NCBI GenBank assembly: GCA_031270015.1
Contig: JAISYH010000031.1
Coordinates: forward strand, 1-43,843
Source: Burkholderiales bacterium
GTDB taxonomy: Bacteria; Pseudomonadota; Gammaproteobacteria; Burkholderiales; Casimicrobiaceae
Direction: 5' to 3'
DNA: 43,843 nucleotides
Translations under genes and position numbers: made by a program
The notes under the pieces: generated by a model
What the model saw: the letters and a program-made list of their open reading frames with translations, nothing else
Told to the model about the DNA's origin: nothing
Database searches by the model: none
Shown: in pieces, positions 1 to 10,075 of the stretch
How the letters are laid out: each line of letters begins with the position of its first letter
How positions within the stretch are numbered: the first letter of the stretch is position 1

Positions 1-578
1 GCTCCACGCCAAAGCCGCTTGCCGAGTTCAAGCCGTCCCGTGCCATCAGGATAATCAAAACCGTGGAACATCACGCCAAAATCGATTTCACCGTAATTGT
101 CATAAAACCCAATGCCATCACCGAAAACGCAGGGTTCGACATAAGCCTGGCATTCGCGCGTCCCGAGAAAAATGTCGCGTCGCCCGCCTTTCGTTACACA
201 CCGTTTGGCAATATTGTGGTGCTTGTTTTCGTCGCGGTCGCTTTTCAGTTCCCTACGGTGTTCGTTCCATTCGAAATGGGCAAGCACCTGATACTCTACA
301 TCGCGCAGATAGGTATAGTAAGACAGGTCGTTCCCACCATTCATTTTCAAAGGTTTGACTCCTTTAGACTCGGTCTGGATTTTTTTCATCACGCGCACGG
401 CGTCAATGATCCAACGGAAGGTCGGTTTCCAATAAATGCTTTCGGCAATGCCGACGAGCGCCTGGTAGGTCGGAACCTGATAGGAAAATTTCTCACCACC
501 CACCCGTGTGACAGGGTCAGAGAAAAGGGCGTAGCGCCCAAAAACCTTGTATTCGATTGAGTTACGTTTTTTGTCCAT
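1..578 (-). CDS. cas5c: Cas5c (Cas5d), type I-C CRISPR pre-crRNA endonuclease, partial
   Basis: The first 192 codons are read on the minus strand from an ATG at 576-578; the C-terminus lies beyond the left edge. In type I-C systems this RAMP protein replaces Cas6: it cuts pre-crRNA in the repeat and stays in Cascade on the 5' handle. Seen here: an N-terminal RAMP-like start ([10 protein letters not shown]), the family block [14 protein letters not shown] at residues 48-61, and NKHHNIAKR at 118-126. From family knowledge, Tyr49, Lys119 and His120 line up with the Tyr-Lys-His catalytic set described for Bacillus halodurans Cas5d, so the enzyme should be active. The start lies 10 nt after the cas3 stop, in the usual cas3-cas5c order. 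cas8c, cas7, cas4, cas1 and cas2 would be expected further left, outside the window. Confidence 0.9.
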   Translation of the reverse strand, partial: MDKKRNSIEYKVFGRYALFSDPVTRVGGEKFSYQVPTYQALVGIAESIYWKPTFRWIIDAVRVMKKIQTESKGVKPLKMNGGNDLSYYTYLRDVEYQVLAHFEWNEHRRELKSDRDENKHHNIAKRCVTKGGRRDIFLGTRECQAYVEPCVFGDGIGFYDNYGEIDFGVMFHGFDYPDGTGRLELGKRLWRG

Positions 579-588
579 TGTCATCATC

Positions 589-2904
589 CTACCATGGTTT
601 CAGAATTTTAGGTTCAGACAGCAATCCGAATTCATCCGCGTCATACCAGATTGAAGCGAGAAAATAAAAAGTTTCGTCAACGGCGCGGATCGCGTGAGCG
701 TCAAACAGTTTTTGTAGCACGTACGAATAAACGGAGACTGTGTAGCGCTGCAATTTCTTGAGAATTCGGATACGCTCTTTCGGATCAAAGGTTTTCTCGA
801 ACGCGAGGACAAGTTGCTGCGCTTCGCCGTAAGGGACGACGATGCCAATCTGACCGCCGTCAATGACTGAAAAAGCTGCGGCGGCTGTTTGAAAAGCCGC
901 GGGCACCCCTTGGTAGCGCTCACCATTCCTGTTTTTGTACGCTTGCGTTCCAAGTGGATTATCATTGAGTAGATTGTAAATCGTAGACTTGGAATTTCCG
1001 CGTTTGTCCCATTCGATGACATAATCCATCTTGTTTTTCTGTTCGCAGAAATAATATTTGTAAAACAAATTCAAAGCAGCAGTGTCCAGCAAATTCTCCC
1101 CATTCGTTTCATCAATCACTCTCGCTGTTTTCCCCTTTCCATCCGCGATTTCCGGCAAGCGACTGAGTTTTTCGTCCTTTACATCCACCACGAAGACGGT
1201 TTGCGGTACGGGAATTTCGGCATTACGGTTGCAACGTCCAGCGGCTTGAACGATGCTGTCCAGCCCCGCCTTGGCGCGAATCACGCAAGCGAAGGAAATG
1301 TCCACGCCCGCCTCGATGAGTTGGGTGCTGACGCATAGAGTTGGACGCTTCGCATCAAGAGCACACCGAAGGCGGTCGAGGACATCCATGCGATGAGCTG
1401 GGCAAAGGTCGGTCGTCAGGAAAGCCTTTTCACCATCGAATTCATTGCATTTCTCGAATACGGCACGAGCATCTGCCTTGGTGTTGAGAATGACAAGCGT
1501 GCTCTTGTCCCTGTCGAGTTGTTGCTCCGCCAGTGCGGCAATTTGTTCATAATTCATCGAGGCTTGCGTTCCATCATCGACACGAACGCGCGTGAAAACA
1601 TTTACTTCTTCTGGCGTGAGAGAAACGAGCGCCGGGTCTGTCGACAAATGAACCGGACGTTCTGCCTTATCCAAGTGAGGTTGCGTGGCGGTACATAGCA
1701 GGACGGTGGATCTACCAAAGGTCGAGAGAAAGTTTACGGCATCATTGAATAAATGAATGCATTTGATGGGCAGGGACTGAATTTCGTCGAAGATCAGAAC
1801 CGCTTCGGACATGTTGTGGAATTTGCGGAGCTTCGACGCTTTGTTGCTGAAAATCGTCTCCAGGAACTGAACCATCGTCGTCAGGATGATCGGGCTATCC
1901 CAGCGAGAGGTCAACAGTTTGTATCGTGCTTCCGCATCGTCTTGTTCCTTCTCGTCTTCTTTTGCCGGAAATTCGATATTGGAGTGATGTTCCAGAATCA
2001 GGTGATCGTTCTCATCGCCAAGCGCAGCGCGGATGTTTTCTGCGGTCTGATCCAGAATCGAAAGATAGGGGATGACATAAATAATGCGTTTCAAACGATG
2101 CTTTTTTGCGTGTTCCAACGCAAATCGCAAGCTGGAAAGCGTTTTCCCGCCGCCGGTTGGCACAGACAATGTATAAATCCCCTGTTCGCGCATTCCGTTT
2201 TTCCAACACTGCTCAGAAATTGAACGCCGGATCGAATCCAATGGACTCTTGGAAGGAAATCCTTCCAGATGAGAATTCAGTTGCTTGCTCAGAACATCCC
2301 AATCGGAGACGGCAATATCGCCCGCGATCCCGGCGCTATCACACCTGTCCGCATCCACCAGACAGGAAAAGATAACCTTGGTCAGCAGATGCAACATGAA
2401 ACACGGGTTTAGTTTCTTTTCCACACATTGTTTTATGAATCCGAAAATTTCTTTCTGCAGTTCCTGCTCATCCATCTTCAGTGAAATTTCTTTTTCTGCT
2501 TCTGTTTTCGACTCTTCATAATGAAGAGAATCCTCCGGTTTTTGAACCCGTGATTTCAGTAATCGCTCGCCATCTTCCGAAATGGAGTCCAACAAACCGC
2601 CATGGTGCGATGCAATCACGTTACCGATGATGTCTGACATGACGATATTGTGAATATACTCCAGTACATGCCTGGCACCCTGGAGGGCGTGAATGACCTC
2701 GCCGCGAGTCGCGTTCTCTCCATTGATGCTTCTTTGCAAATAATCTCGAAAATCCTTTGTGAATTTTCCAAGATCATGGAAACGGCATGCAACGGAAGTC
2801 GTGTATCCGACACCGAACACTTCGCCAAACAAACACCCCATTTTCTCCACGCCAGCCAGATGATCAGTAAGGAGTTGGTTGGGGCGCGCATAATATTTTT
2901 TCAT
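589..2904 (-). CDS. cas3: Cas3 helicase-nuclease, type I-C
   Basis: Single-chain HD-nuclease plus SF2 helicase (771 aa) that degrades target DNA after Cascade recruits it. The HD domain is at about 10-200: His15, FHDLGK with His43-Asp44, His72, His79 and the pair His100-His101, enough for a two-metal centre. The helicase follows: Walker A PTGGGKT at 249-255, motif II DEIQ at 373-376 (a DEIQ variant of DEAD/DEAH), motif III CTATQ near 404-408, [11 protein letters not shown] at 526-536 and motif [11 protein letters not shown] at 553-561. All motifs look intact and the length is normal for I-C Cas3. It is the first gene of the operon and runs into cas5c after 10 nt. The ATG at 2902-2904 has only a weak AAGAGA ribosome site. 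The subtype call rests on the adjacent Cas5c. Confidence 0.95.
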   Translation of the reverse strand: MKKYYARPNQLLTDHLAGVEKMGCLFGEVFGVGYTTSVACRFHDLGKFTKDFRDYLQRSINGENATRGEVIHALQGARHVLEYIHNIVMSDIIGNVIASHHGGLLDSISEDGERLLKSRVQKPEDSLHYEESKTEAEKEISLKMDEQELQKEIFGFIKQCVEKKLNPCFMLHLLTKVIFSCLVDADRCDSAGIAGDIAVSDWDVLSKQLNSHLEGFPSKSPLDSIRRSISEQCWKNGMREQGIYTLSVPTGGGKTLSSLRFALEHAKKHRLKRIIYVIPYLSILDQTAENIRAALGDENDHLILEHHSNIEFPAKEDEKEQDDAEARYKLLTSRWDSPIILTTMVQFLETIFSNKASKLRKFHNMSEAVLIFDEIQSLPIKCIHLFNDAVNFLSTFGRSTVLLCTATQPHLDKAERPVHLSTDPALVSLTPEEVNVFTRVRVDDGTQASMNYEQIAALAEQQLDRDKSTLVILNTKADARAVFEKCNEFDGEKAFLTTDLCPAHRMDVLDRLRCALDAKRPTLCVSTQLIEAGVDISFACVIRAKAGLDSIVQAAGRCNRNAEIPVPQTVFVVDVKDEKLSRLPEIADGKGKTARVIDETNGENLLDTAALNLFYKYYFCEQKNKMDYVIEWDKRGNSKSTIYNLLNDNPLGTQAYKNRNGERYQGVPAAFQTAAAAFSVIDGGQIGIVVPYGEAQQLVLAFEKTFDPKERIRILKKLQRYTVSVYSYVLQKLFDAHAIRAVDETFYFLASIWYDADEFGLLSEPKILKPW

Positions 2905-3429
2905 GAGAAGAATCTCTTTACTCTGGCATGATCAAAGCATTGATCCAATGATTATGGCGTATGGCATACATGCTACCACTCTCAACTTTTAGGCGCAACG
3001 TTGGTTGGCATGTTGTCTGTGTGGAGTTCTACTTTGCTTTGATATTTAGGCACAATATAGACGCAGTATGGCGTGCTCGGTGGTTTTGCGCTGATACCGA
3101 CGATCTAAAATCAACGACACAATCAATGTGTCACAAGGCGATGGTTCAGCATTTCAGGAAAAAACCATGCGTTCTCGATCGAGGCACCAATGCTGGAAGT
3201 ATTTTCGTTCGAACGATAACTCGGTGCTTCGCTTTTTGCCCCTGCCTCTGCCACCCATAGGATCGATCATCAACTGCCGCAATCCATCGCAGCCTAACTA
3301 CAGAGTTTCCACCTCGGCGCGGAAAAGCCCTGTTTAAAAAAGCGGGGATGTTTCTTTTACGGAAGTCGCCAAAACCATTTCGGTTTGGCTATTTGTCATT
3401 CTCAAAAATTCTTTTTCGGCGTTTGTCTG
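2905..3429. other. Gene-poor stretch between cas3 and yajQ
   Basis: About 525 bases without a recognisable gene. The part next to cas3 holds the two dyads described separately and must contain the cas promoter. A bulged hairpin (GCCAAAACC, loop, GGTTTGGC) at 3368-3389 sits about 40 nt past the yajQ stop. It lacks a U-run on either strand, so it is at best a weak transcript end. No CRISPR repeats, tRNA or insertion-sequence ends were seen. Open frames of up to 99 codons on the plus strand (2961-3260) resemble no family I know and lack good ribosome sites, so I do not call them genes. Confidence 0.6.
2930..2969. promoter_or_regulatory. Two dyad sequences upstream of cas3 (candidate operator)
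   Basis: Two inverted repeats lie in the leader of cas3. GATCAA-agca-TTGATC is at 2930-2945 (two 6-base arms, 4-base spacer). GTATG-g-CATAC is at 2959-2969 and follows a partial direct repeat of ATGGC. They are 26 to 65 nt upstream of the cas3 start, where a repressor or activator of the cas operon could bind. No convincing -35/-10 pair could be fixed beside them. Function is inferred from position only. Confidence 0.3.
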
Positions 3430-3915
3430 TCAATCTCGGAAATTCTGATATTGCAGCGGATAATCGGTAATACTTTTTTTGACCAACGCAATCGCGTTTT
3501 GCAAATCGTCGCGCTTGCCGCCCGAGACGCGCACAGCATCACCTTGAATCGACGCTTGAACTTTCATCTTGCTGTCTTTGATCAATTTGACGATCTTCTT
3601 TCCTAAATCCTGTTCGACGCCGGAACGCACCGTCACCGTTTGTTTGATCTTATTGCCGGAAATTTTTTCGACCGCGCCCTCTTTGAGCGCGCGCACATCG
3701 ACATTGCGTTTGGAAAGCCGCCCGACGAGAATATCCATCACTTGACCGCGCTTGAAGTCGTCGTCAGCAAACAGCGTCAATATTTTGTCTTTATATTCGA
3801 CGCGCGCGTCCGATCCTTTGAAATCGAAGCGATTGCCGATTTCTTTGTTGGCTTGATCGACGGCGTTTCTGACTTCGACCTCGTTGATTTCGGAAACAAT
3901 ATCAAAAGAAGGCAT
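3430..3915 (-). CDS. yajQ: YajQ family nucleotide/c-di-GMP-binding protein
   Basis: A 161-residue cytosolic protein of the YajQ (UPF0234) family, at the family's usual length. The opening [20 protein letters not shown], followed by [13 protein letters not shown], is the diagnostic start, and the C-terminal half repeats the same alpha/beta fold with [19 protein letters not shown]. Members bind nucleotides; in Xanthomonas and Pseudomonas a member binds cyclic di-GMP and affects transcription of virulence genes. Whether this copy binds c-di-GMP is inference. It follows argG on the same strand with a 69-base gap containing a terminator-like hairpin, an arrangement common in betaproteobacteria. 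Confidence 0.93.
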   Translation of the reverse strand: MPSFDIVSEINEVEVRNAVDQANKEIGNRFDFKGSDARVEYKDKILTLFADDDFKRGQVMDILVGRLSKRNVDVRALKEGAVEKISGNKIKQTVTVRSGVEQDLGKKIVKLIKDSKMKVQASIQGDAVRVSGGKRDDLQNAIALVKKSITDYPLQYQNFRD

Positions 3916-3936
3916 GATGTTAAATAATAATGAAAG

Positions 3937-3976
3937 ATAAAAATACGGCGCCGGACCACCGTCCGCGATCCGGCGG
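3937..3976 (-). terminator. Terminator-like hairpin between argG and yajQ
   Basis: Read on the minus strand, a 7-base stem CGCCGGA / TCCGGCG (3975-3969 with 3955-3949) and a 13-base loop are followed by CCGTATTTTTATC. This resembles an intrinsic terminator or attenuator at the end of argG. The loop is long and the U-run is broken, so read-through into yajQ is likely. Confidence 0.45.
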
Positions 3977-3984
3977 AAAAACGA

Positions 3985-5214
3985 TTATTTCATGGAACGC
4001 TTATGCAGCCCGGCGATCCGCAGGCGAAGCGCATTCAGTTTGATGAATCCTTCGCCATCCTTTTGGTTATACGCACCGCCGTCTTCTTCGAAAGTAACGA
4101 CTTTGGTATCATATAACGAATCGCGGGGAGATACGCGCCCGACGCAAGTGACCGTTCCTTTATAAAGTTTCAGGCGAACCGTGCCGTTCACGTGTTCTTG
4201 TGAAGCGTCGATCAAGCCTTGCAAAAGCCTGCGTTCGGGGCTGAACCAATAGCCGTTGTACACCATGCGCGCGTAACGCGGCATCAAATCATCTTTCAAG
4301 GCGACCACTTCGCGGTCGAGCGTCAACGATTCCATCGCGCGATGACCTTTCAACATGATCGTCCCGCCCGGCGTTTCATAGCAACCACGCGACTTCATGC
4401 CGACATAGCGATTTTCGACCAAATCCAAACGACCGATGCCGTGTTTGCCACCGAATTTGTTCAGCGTTTGCAACACTTTGGCAGGCGTCATCGCCTTGCC
4501 ATCAATGGCAACGATGTCGCCTTTCTTATATTGAAGCTCGATCACTTGCGGCGTCGCCGGCGCTTTTTCCGGAGATACGGTCGTGCGCCACATCGTTTCT
4601 TCCGGCACGAAATTCGGGTCTTCGAGGATACCTCCTTCATAGCTGATATGCAGCATGTTCGCGTCCATCGAATAAGGCGCGGCGCCTTTACGCTTTTGGA
4701 AATCGACGGGGATGCCATGTTTGTCCGCATACGCAAGTAATTTTTCGCGTGACAACAAATCCCATTCGCGCCACGGTGTGATGACTCTGATGTTCGGATT
4801 GAGCGCATACGCGCCAAGTTCAAAACGCACCTGATCATTGCCTTTGCCGGTCGCGCCATGCGAGACCGCGTCAGCTTTGGTTTTTTTGGCGATTTCGACC
4901 AAATGTTTGGCGATCAACGGGCGCGCAATCGAGGTCCCTAACAAATATTCGCCTTCGTACAATGCGTTGGCGCGAAACATCGGGAATACGAAATCGCGGA
5001 CAAATTCTTCGCGTAAATCTTCGATAAAAATATTTTCTTTTTTTATGCCTAGCCGCAACGCTTTTTTGCGCGCAGGCTCTAATTCTTCACCTTGACCGAT
5101 GTCTGCTGTAAAGGTCACGACTTCACATCGATAGGTATCTTGCAACCATTTGAGGATCACCGAAGTATCGAGTCCGCCCGAATACGCCAACACCACCCGT
5201 TTAATCTTGCTCAT
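3985..5214 (-). CDS. argG: Argininosuccinate synthase
   Basis: Joins citrulline and aspartate using ATP to form argininosuccinate, the penultimate step of arginine synthesis, in the cytosol. The 409-residue length and start [18 protein letters not shown] fit the short ArgG type. The N-type ATP pyrophosphatase loop AYSGGLDTS is at 10-18, and further conserved blocks include [23 protein letters not shown] and TPWREWDL. The start is supported by an AAAGGA ribosome site about 8 nt upstream. It follows argF on the same strand with a 137-base gap, so the two probably share a transcript, giving two consecutive steps of the pathway. Confidence 0.97.
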   Translation of the reverse strand: MSKIKRVVLAYSGGLDTSVILKWLQDTYRCEVVTFTADIGQGEELEPARKKALRLGIKKENIFIEDLREEFVRDFVFPMFRANALYEGEYLLGTSIARPLIAKHLVEIAKKTKADAVSHGATGKGNDQVRFELGAYALNPNIRVITPWREWDLLSREKLLAYADKHGIPVDFQKRKGAAPYSMDANMLHISYEGGILEDPNFVPEETMWRTTVSPEKAPATPQVIELQYKKGDIVAIDGKAMTPAKVLQTLNKFGGKHGIGRLDLVENRYVGMKSRGCYETPGGTIMLKGHRAMESLTLDREVVALKDDLMPRYARMVYNGYWFSPERRLLQGLIDASQEHVNGTVRLKLYKGTVTCVGRVSPRDSLYDTKVVTFEEDGGAYNQKDGEGFIKLNALRLRIAGLHKRSMK

Positions 5215-5351
5215 GAGAATCCTTTGAATATTTCAATCAACTGCCGCCGACGGAAAGGCGACGAATCAAACCGAGAAAAAATCGACCAGTGTGTCCGCCA
5301 CACAATACCCATAAGGCGGTTCTGCTCGGTACCGGAACCGCAACGCTCATT

Positions 5352-6281
5352 TTAATCCGTTTTAATTCGCCCTAACAGCAAAAATTCGATCAATGCCTTT
5401 TGCGCGTGCAAACGGTTTTCCGCCTCTTCCCAAACGAGACTTTGCGCGCCGTCGATCACGTCGGCGGTGACTTCCTCGCCGCGATGCGCGGGCAAACAAT
5501 GCATGAACACGGCGTCCGCCGCGGCATGACGCATCAATTCCGCGTTGACCTGAAACCCTTCAAAGGCACGAAATCGTTTCTCGTTTTCCGCTTCCTGTCC
5601 CATACTGACCCAAACGTCAGTGGTAACGATCGCCGCGCCGCGCACCGCGTCGGCGGGGTCGGCGCACCATTGCAAACAGTCCTTTTCGTTTTCAGACAAA
5701 CGCGACAAATCGACGCGATAACCATCAGGCGCGGCGTAACGCACATTGAAACCCATGACAGAGGCGGCTTGAATCCACGAATAAAGCATATTGTTGGCGT
5801 CACCGACCCAAGCGACCGATTTTCCGGCAATGTTGCCGCGATGCTCAAAAAATGTATAAAGATCGGTCAATACCTGACAAGGATGATGCTCGTCGGTCAA
5901 GCCGTTGATGACGGGCACACGTGAATGAGCGGCGAAAGTCTCGACCATCTGCTGCTGAAAAGTTCTGATCATCACGGCGTCCGCCATGCTCGAAATCACT
6001 CGCGCCGTATCGGGGACGGGTTCGCCACGCGAAATCTGCGTATCGTTACCAGACAGGACGACCGCATTGCCCCCCAACTGCATGATGCCAATTTCAAACG
6101 AAACGCGCGTCCGCGTGGACGCTTTTTCGAAGATCATCGCAAGCGTTCTTCCTTTCAACGTATTCGCATATTGCCCCATGTGCACGCGTTCTTTCAAAAG
6201 ACGCGCGCGCGAGAAAAGGTAACCGATTTCGTCGCACGTCAAATCGGCGAACGTCAAAAAGTGTTTGGGTTGCGTCGTCAT
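5352..6281 (-). CDS. argF: Ornithine carbamoyltransferase (anabolic)
   Basis: Transfers the carbamoyl group from carbamoyl phosphate to ornithine, giving citrulline, which the neighbouring ArgG uses. The 309 residues show all signature motifs: carbamoyl-phosphate site STRTR at 55-59, HPCQ at 133-136, the ornithine site DVWVSMG at 222-228 and the catalytic HCLP at 261-264. The protein is cytosolic and expected to be a trimer. The call as the anabolic enzyme rests on linkage to argG and absence of arcA/arcC nearby. A weak promoter (TTGCAT with a TTAAAAT-like -10) can be read in the 101-base gap upstream; no arginine operator could be identified with confidence. Confidence 0.96.
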   Translation of the reverse strand: MTTQPKHFLTFADLTCDEIGYLFSRARLLKERVHMGQYANTLKGRTLAMIFEKASTRTRVSFEIGIMQLGGNAVVLSGNDTQISRGEPVPDTARVISSMADAVMIRTFQQQMVETFAAHSRVPVINGLTDEHHPCQVLTDLYTFFEHRGNIAGKSVAWVGDANNMLYSWIQAASVMGFNVRYAAPDGYRVDLSRLSENEKDCLQWCADPADAVRGAAIVTTDVWVSMGQEAENEKRFRAFEGFQVNAELMRHAAADAVFMHCLPAHRGEEVTADVIDGAQSLVWEEAENRLHAQKALIEFLLLGRIKTD

Positions 6282-6382
6282 GATTACAAATATCGCAAAA
6301 TGTGTATTTTAACATGCGGTGTTTTGGGGGATGCAACACAGAAAAGCAATGCGTCCAAAACGCTATTGACTTCAAAGCGCCA

Positions 6383-7135
6383 TCAACTTTTTGCCGCTTG
6401 TTTTGCTGATTGCCGATCCGCGTAAATAAACCGGATGTCAGGTAGTTCCGTGCAAAAATAATGCGCCCAGATGTAGAGATGGCTAAATGCCGCCGAAACC
6501 AACGCCGCCGGCGAAAGAAACCAAAACGCGGGAATCCACAGCATTAAAAAACCATACACATACATGGCGTTCTGAGAAAAACGAAAGATTCCTTGTTTGA
6601 CGAAAGGTATATCGCGGTATGTATCCGGCTCGAAATGATCGATACCGAACGCCCGTGTGAAACCAAAATAGCGATGCACGGAATAAATCAAATAAAAAGA
6701 TGGCGCGAACAAAAAACAAGCAACGATCATTCCGGCGATTCTCATATGCTCACCACCAGGCGCGCATTGCGCGTTGCTGTACGCGAGCGCGGCAATGGAA
6801 AAAAAGCGCGAAGCGAAGAATAGGATAAATATCGCCGCGTAAAGTCTGAATCCTGTTTGCGCGCCAAAATATTGACTGATCGCGTGGGTATTCAATTCCA
6901 CCCGCCAGCAAAACCACACATAGAATTGGTGAAGGATCGGCACGACCGTCGCAACGATCAACCAAACGGGTGTAGCGAGTCCCAGAAAACTGCCAGAAAG
7001 CGAGATATTTTGAGACGCGATAAAAACGCCTATCAACAACACCGCCAATATCGCGCAATGAGGCAACAAACCGACGGTAAGCGAAGGCGGTTGATGAGGC
7101 ACGTCTTGAAGACAATGTTTCGGCGCGACGGTCAT
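6383..7135 (-). CDS. Integral membrane protein, PEMT/ICMT-type methyltransferase-like
   Basis: A 250-residue protein with about five to six hydrophobic segments, starting at about residues 27-45 and 50-75. Near the C-terminus lies HYFCTELPDIRFIY (225-238), which resembles the conserved H-Y...T-E-x-P-D...Y stretch of phospholipid N-methyltransferases and isoprenylcysteine carboxyl methyltransferases, where it binds SAM at the membrane face. FRFSQNAMYVYGFLMLW, just before it, also fits that fold. The substrate cannot be told: a phospholipid or other membrane-embedded small molecule is possible. It stands alone between argF and clpB on the same strand. The family call is moderately secure; activity is inferred. 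Confidence 0.6.
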   Translation of the reverse strand: MTVAPKHCLQDVPHQPPSLTVGLLPHCAILAVLLIGVFIASQNISLSGSFLGLATPVWLIVATVVPILHQFYVWFCWRVELNTHAISQYFGAQTGFRLYAAIFILFFASRFFSIAALAYSNAQCAPGGEHMRIAGMIVACFLFAPSFYLIYSVHRYFGFTRAFGIDHFEPDTYRDIPFVKQGIFRFSQNAMYVYGFLMLWIPAFWFLSPAALVSAAFSHLYIWAHYFCTELPDIRFIYADRQSAKQAAKS

Positions 7136-7292
7136 CGTCGATGAGAGATCAAAGAAATATCTTTCGGCATTTTAATGGATTCTTCCTGCGGTCACAACCG
7201 ACCCGTGAGAAAAATCATCCGGTTTATGTTTTGGAGGAAGTTTGACCGTCTTCTTTTTCGTCCAATGAATTTTATTGGTAATCTACTGATAA

Positions 7293-7326
7293 ATAAGAAA
7301 CTGCCGTGCCGTCGGCAGTTTCTTAT
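7293..7326 (-). terminator. Intrinsic terminator of clpB
   Basis: A perfect 14-base inverted repeat (ATAAGAAACTGCCG, pairing 7293-7306 with 7313-7326) with a 6-base loop begins 20 bases past the clpB stop. On the minus strand the second arm ends in TTTCTTAT and runs into TTATC, giving a moderate U-rich tail. No gene converges from the left, so it serves clpB. Confidence 0.8.
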
Positions 7327-7345
7327 CGTTGATTTTCAAGGCTTT

Positions 7346-9925
7346 TCAATTTTTCACGAAATCGATTCCCGCGCCGTCGACCACCACGCGCACGGTATCG
7401 CCGGCAACAAAGTTTCCGGAGAGCAGCGCGCGCGCCAATGGATTTTCGAGTTGCTGTTGAATCGCGCGTTTCAACGGACGGGCGCCAAACACTGGATCGA
7501 AACCGGCTTCGGCGATTTTCTGCAACGCCGCGTCGTCGATGGTAAGCGTGATGTCCATTTGCGCCAGCCTGCTTTCCAGCGCGCGCATCTGAATCTTGGC
7601 GATCTGCGCGATGTGCGCGTGATCGAGTGGATGGAAGACGACGATTTCGTCGATGCGGTTGATGAACTCCGGTCGGAAATAATTTTTTACTTCTTCCATC
7701 ACCGCGTCTTTGATTGTCGTTTCTCCTTCATGGGCGTCAGTCATCTGCTGGATTCGATGTGACGCGAGATTCGAAGTCATTACGATCACCGTATTTTTGA
7801 AATCGACTGTACGCCCTTGCCCATCGGTCAACCGTCCTTCATCCAATACCTGCAACAATACATTGAATACATCAAGATGCGCTTTTTCGATCTCATCGAA
7901 TAGAATCACAGAATATGGTTTTCTACGGACGGATTCGGTCAAATAACCGCCTTCCTCATAACCCACGTATCCGGGCGGCGCGCCAATCAGGCGTGCCACC
8001 GAATGTTTTTCCATGAATTCGCTCATGTCGATACGGATCAACGCTTGCTCGTTGTCGAATAAAAATTCGGCGAGCGCGCGGGTTAATTCCGTCTTGCCGA
8101 CGCCGGTCGGACCCAAAAAGAGAAACGATCCATACGGACGGTTTGGATCGGATAAGCCCGAACGCGAACGGCGTACCGCATCGGCGACGAGACGTACCGC
8201 TTCGTCCTGACCGACGACGCGCCGATGCAAACGTTCTTCCATTTTCAAGAGCTTTTCACGCTCGCCTTGCATCATTTTTGAAACAGGAATACCGGTTGCG
8301 CGCGACACGACTTCGGCGATTTCTTCCACGCCAACCGAAGTCTTCAACAGCTTCGTCTCTTTCGGCGCTTCGGTATCGGCTTTTCTCAATTGTTTTTCAA
8401 GCTGCGGTAATTTCCCGTATTGCAGCTCGCTCATTGCCTGCCAATCGCCGCGCCGCCGCGCTTCTTCCATTTGAAGTTTGATTTTGTCGACTTCTTCTTT
8501 CAAATACTTGGTTCCCGCAACGTTCGCTTTTTCCGCCCTCCAGATTTCGTCCAAATTGGCGTATTCTTTTTCCAATCGCGCGATTTCTTCTTCAATCAAC
8601 AGTAAACGTTTTTTCGACGCGGAATCGGTTTCTTTTTTCACGGCTTCACGCTCGATTTTCAATTGAATCAGGCGTCGGTCGAGCTTATCCATCGCTTCCG
8701 GCTTGGAATCGATTTCCATTTTGATACGCGCCGCCGCTTCGTCGATCAAGTCGATCGCTTTGTCCGGCAAGAAACGATCGGTGATGTAGCGGTGGGAAAG
8801 CTCTGCCGCCGCAACGATCGCCGGATCAGTAATTTCGACGCCATGATGGATCTCATAGCGCTCTCGTAAACCGCGTAAAATCGCAATCGTCGATTCGACC
8901 GTCGGTTCGTCGATCATGACTTTCTGGAAACGCCGTTCGAGCGCCGCGTCTTTCTCGATATATTTTCGGTATTCATCGAGCGTGGTCGCGCCGACGCAAT
9001 GCAATTCGCCGCGAGAGAGCGCCGGTTTCAGCATGTTGCCCGCGTCCATTGCGCCTTCGGCTTTGCCGGCGCCGACCATCGTATGCAATTCGTCAATAAA
9101 AACTATCGTGCGTCCTTCATCGGCGGCAATATCCTTCAATACGGCTTTGAGCCGCTCTTCAAATTCGCCGCGGTATTTCGCGCCGGCAAGCAACGCCGCC
9201 ATGTCAAGCGCCAATACACGTTTGTCTTTTAACGTTTCCGGTACTTCGCCGTTGATGATTCGCTGCGCCAAACCTTCGACAATCGCCGTTTTGCCGACGC
9301 CGGGTTCGCCGATTAAGACTGGATTATTTTTGCTGCGACGCTGCAAAATTTGAATCGTACGGCGAATTTCATCGTCGCGCCCGATCACCGGATCGAGTTT
9401 GCCCAGTTGCGCGCGCTCGGTCAAATCGAGGCAGTATTTTTTCAATGCTTCGCGTTGCGATTCCGCGTCTTGCGAATCAACGCCGCCGCCGCTTCTGATG
9501 GCATCGATTGCCTTTTCCAACGCCTTTTTATTGACGCCCGCTTCGTTCAAGATACGCCCGATGGCCTGTTTGCTCTCCACTGCCGCCAACAGGAAAAGTT
9601 CCGATGCGATGAATTGGTCGCTGCGCTTGGCAGCTTCCTTAGTGACCAAATTGAATAAATGGGTCAGATCGCGTGACATCGTAATTTCACCGCCGCCACC
9701 TTCGACCGTCGGCAATTTTGAAAGCGACGCTTGTAACGCGGTGCGAAGCTGCGCCACGTTGCCGCCCGCGCGCGCGACGAGCGACGCCGTTCCGCCGTCC
9801 TCTTGCCGCAGAAGCGCCAACAGGACATGTTGCGGCTCGATGAAGCCATGATCGGCTGCCAGCGCCGCCACCTGCGCGTCGGCAATGGCTTGTTGAAATT
9901 TGGTGGTAAGTTTGTCAAAACGCAT
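7346..9925 (-). CDS. clpB: ClpB disaggregase (Hsp104-type AAA+ chaperone)
   Basis: Hexameric ATP-driven unfoldase that threads aggregated proteins through its pore with help from DnaK. The 859 residues match full-length ClpB: two Clp-N repeats (about 1-145), first AAA+ domain with Walker A GEPGVGKT at 206-213 and [10 protein letters not shown], a charged coiled-coil middle domain (about 400-525), second AAA+ domain with GPTGVGKTE and DEIEKAH, and a D2-small domain at the end. The long middle domain separates it from ClpA and ClpC. AAGGAG lies 8 nt before the ATG. Upstream is a sigma-32-like promoter and downstream a strong hairpin, so it is a single-gene heat-shock unit, divergent from the protease gene at 10076. 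Confidence 0.97.
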   Translation of the reverse strand: MRFDKLTTKFQQAIADAQVAALAADHGFIEPQHVLLALLRQEDGGTASLVARAGGNVAQLRTALQASLSKLPTVEGGGGEITMSRDLTHLFNLVTKEAAKRSDQFIASELFLLAAVESKQAIGRILNEAGVNKKALEKAIDAIRSGGGVDSQDAESQREALKKYCLDLTERAQLGKLDPVIGRDDEIRRTIQILQRRSKNNPVLIGEPGVGKTAIVEGLAQRIINGEVPETLKDKRVLALDMAALLAGAKYRGEFEERLKAVLKDIAADEGRTIVFIDELHTMVGAGKAEGAMDAGNMLKPALSRGELHCVGATTLDEYRKYIEKDAALERRFQKVMIDEPTVESTIAILRGLRERYEIHHGVEITDPAIVAAAELSHRYITDRFLPDKAIDLIDEAAARIKMEIDSKPEAMDKLDRRLIQLKIEREAVKKETDSASKKRLLLIEEEIARLEKEYANLDEIWRAEKANVAGTKYLKEEVDKIKLQMEEARRRGDWQAMSELQYGKLPQLEKQLRKADTEAPKETKLLKTSVGVEEIAEVVSRATGIPVSKMMQGEREKLLKMEERLHRRVVGQDEAVRLVADAVRRSRSGLSDPNRPYGSFLFLGPTGVGKTELTRALAEFLFDNEQALIRIDMSEFMEKHSVARLIGAPPGYVGYEEGGYLTESVRRKPYSVILFDEIEKAHLDVFNVLLQVLDEGRLTDGQGRTVDFKNTVIVMTSNLASHRIQQMTDAHEGETTIKDAVMEEVKNYFRPEFINRIDEIVVFHPLDHAHIAQIAKIQMRALESRLAQMDITLTIDDAALQKIAEAGFDPVFGARPLKRAIQQQLENPLARALLSGNFVAGDTVRVVVDGAGIDFVKN

Positions 9926-9955
9926 AAAAACGCTCCTTGTCTCTGTCTCATTTTC

Positions 9956-9983
9956 AAATGAGGGTCGCGCGCGCTATTTCAAG
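9956..9983 (-). promoter_or_regulatory. Sigma-32 (RpoH) heat-shock promoter of clpB
   Basis: On the minus strand CTTGAA (9983-9978), a 13-base spacer and CCCTCATTT (9964-9956) closely match the sigma-32 consensus CTTGAA-N(13-17)-CCCCATNT. It lies 30 to 58 bases ahead of the clpB ATG. Heat-shock control of clpB is well established in proteobacteria. Confidence 0.75.
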
Positions 9984-10075
9984 TATTTTTTCCATCATCA
10001 ACGCGCTAAAGACCATGATATTATGTTACGTTTGCTTTAAATAGTTTTTGCTCGTTTCCACAACGTTTCGTAAAC

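Noticed and set aside
63-560. A 165-codon plus-strand frame at the left edge
   Set aside because: The opposite strand encodes Cas5c with clear family motifs; the plus frame is its shadow.
3368-3389. Hairpin after yajQ as an intrinsic terminator
   Set aside because: The stem has a bulge and no U-run follows on the minus strand, so the evidence is too weak for a terminator call.
2905-3429. Search for a CRISPR array or leader next to cas3
   Set aside because: No regularly spaced repeats of 25-40 bases are present. Type I-C arrays usually lie beyond cas2, on the other side of the operon.
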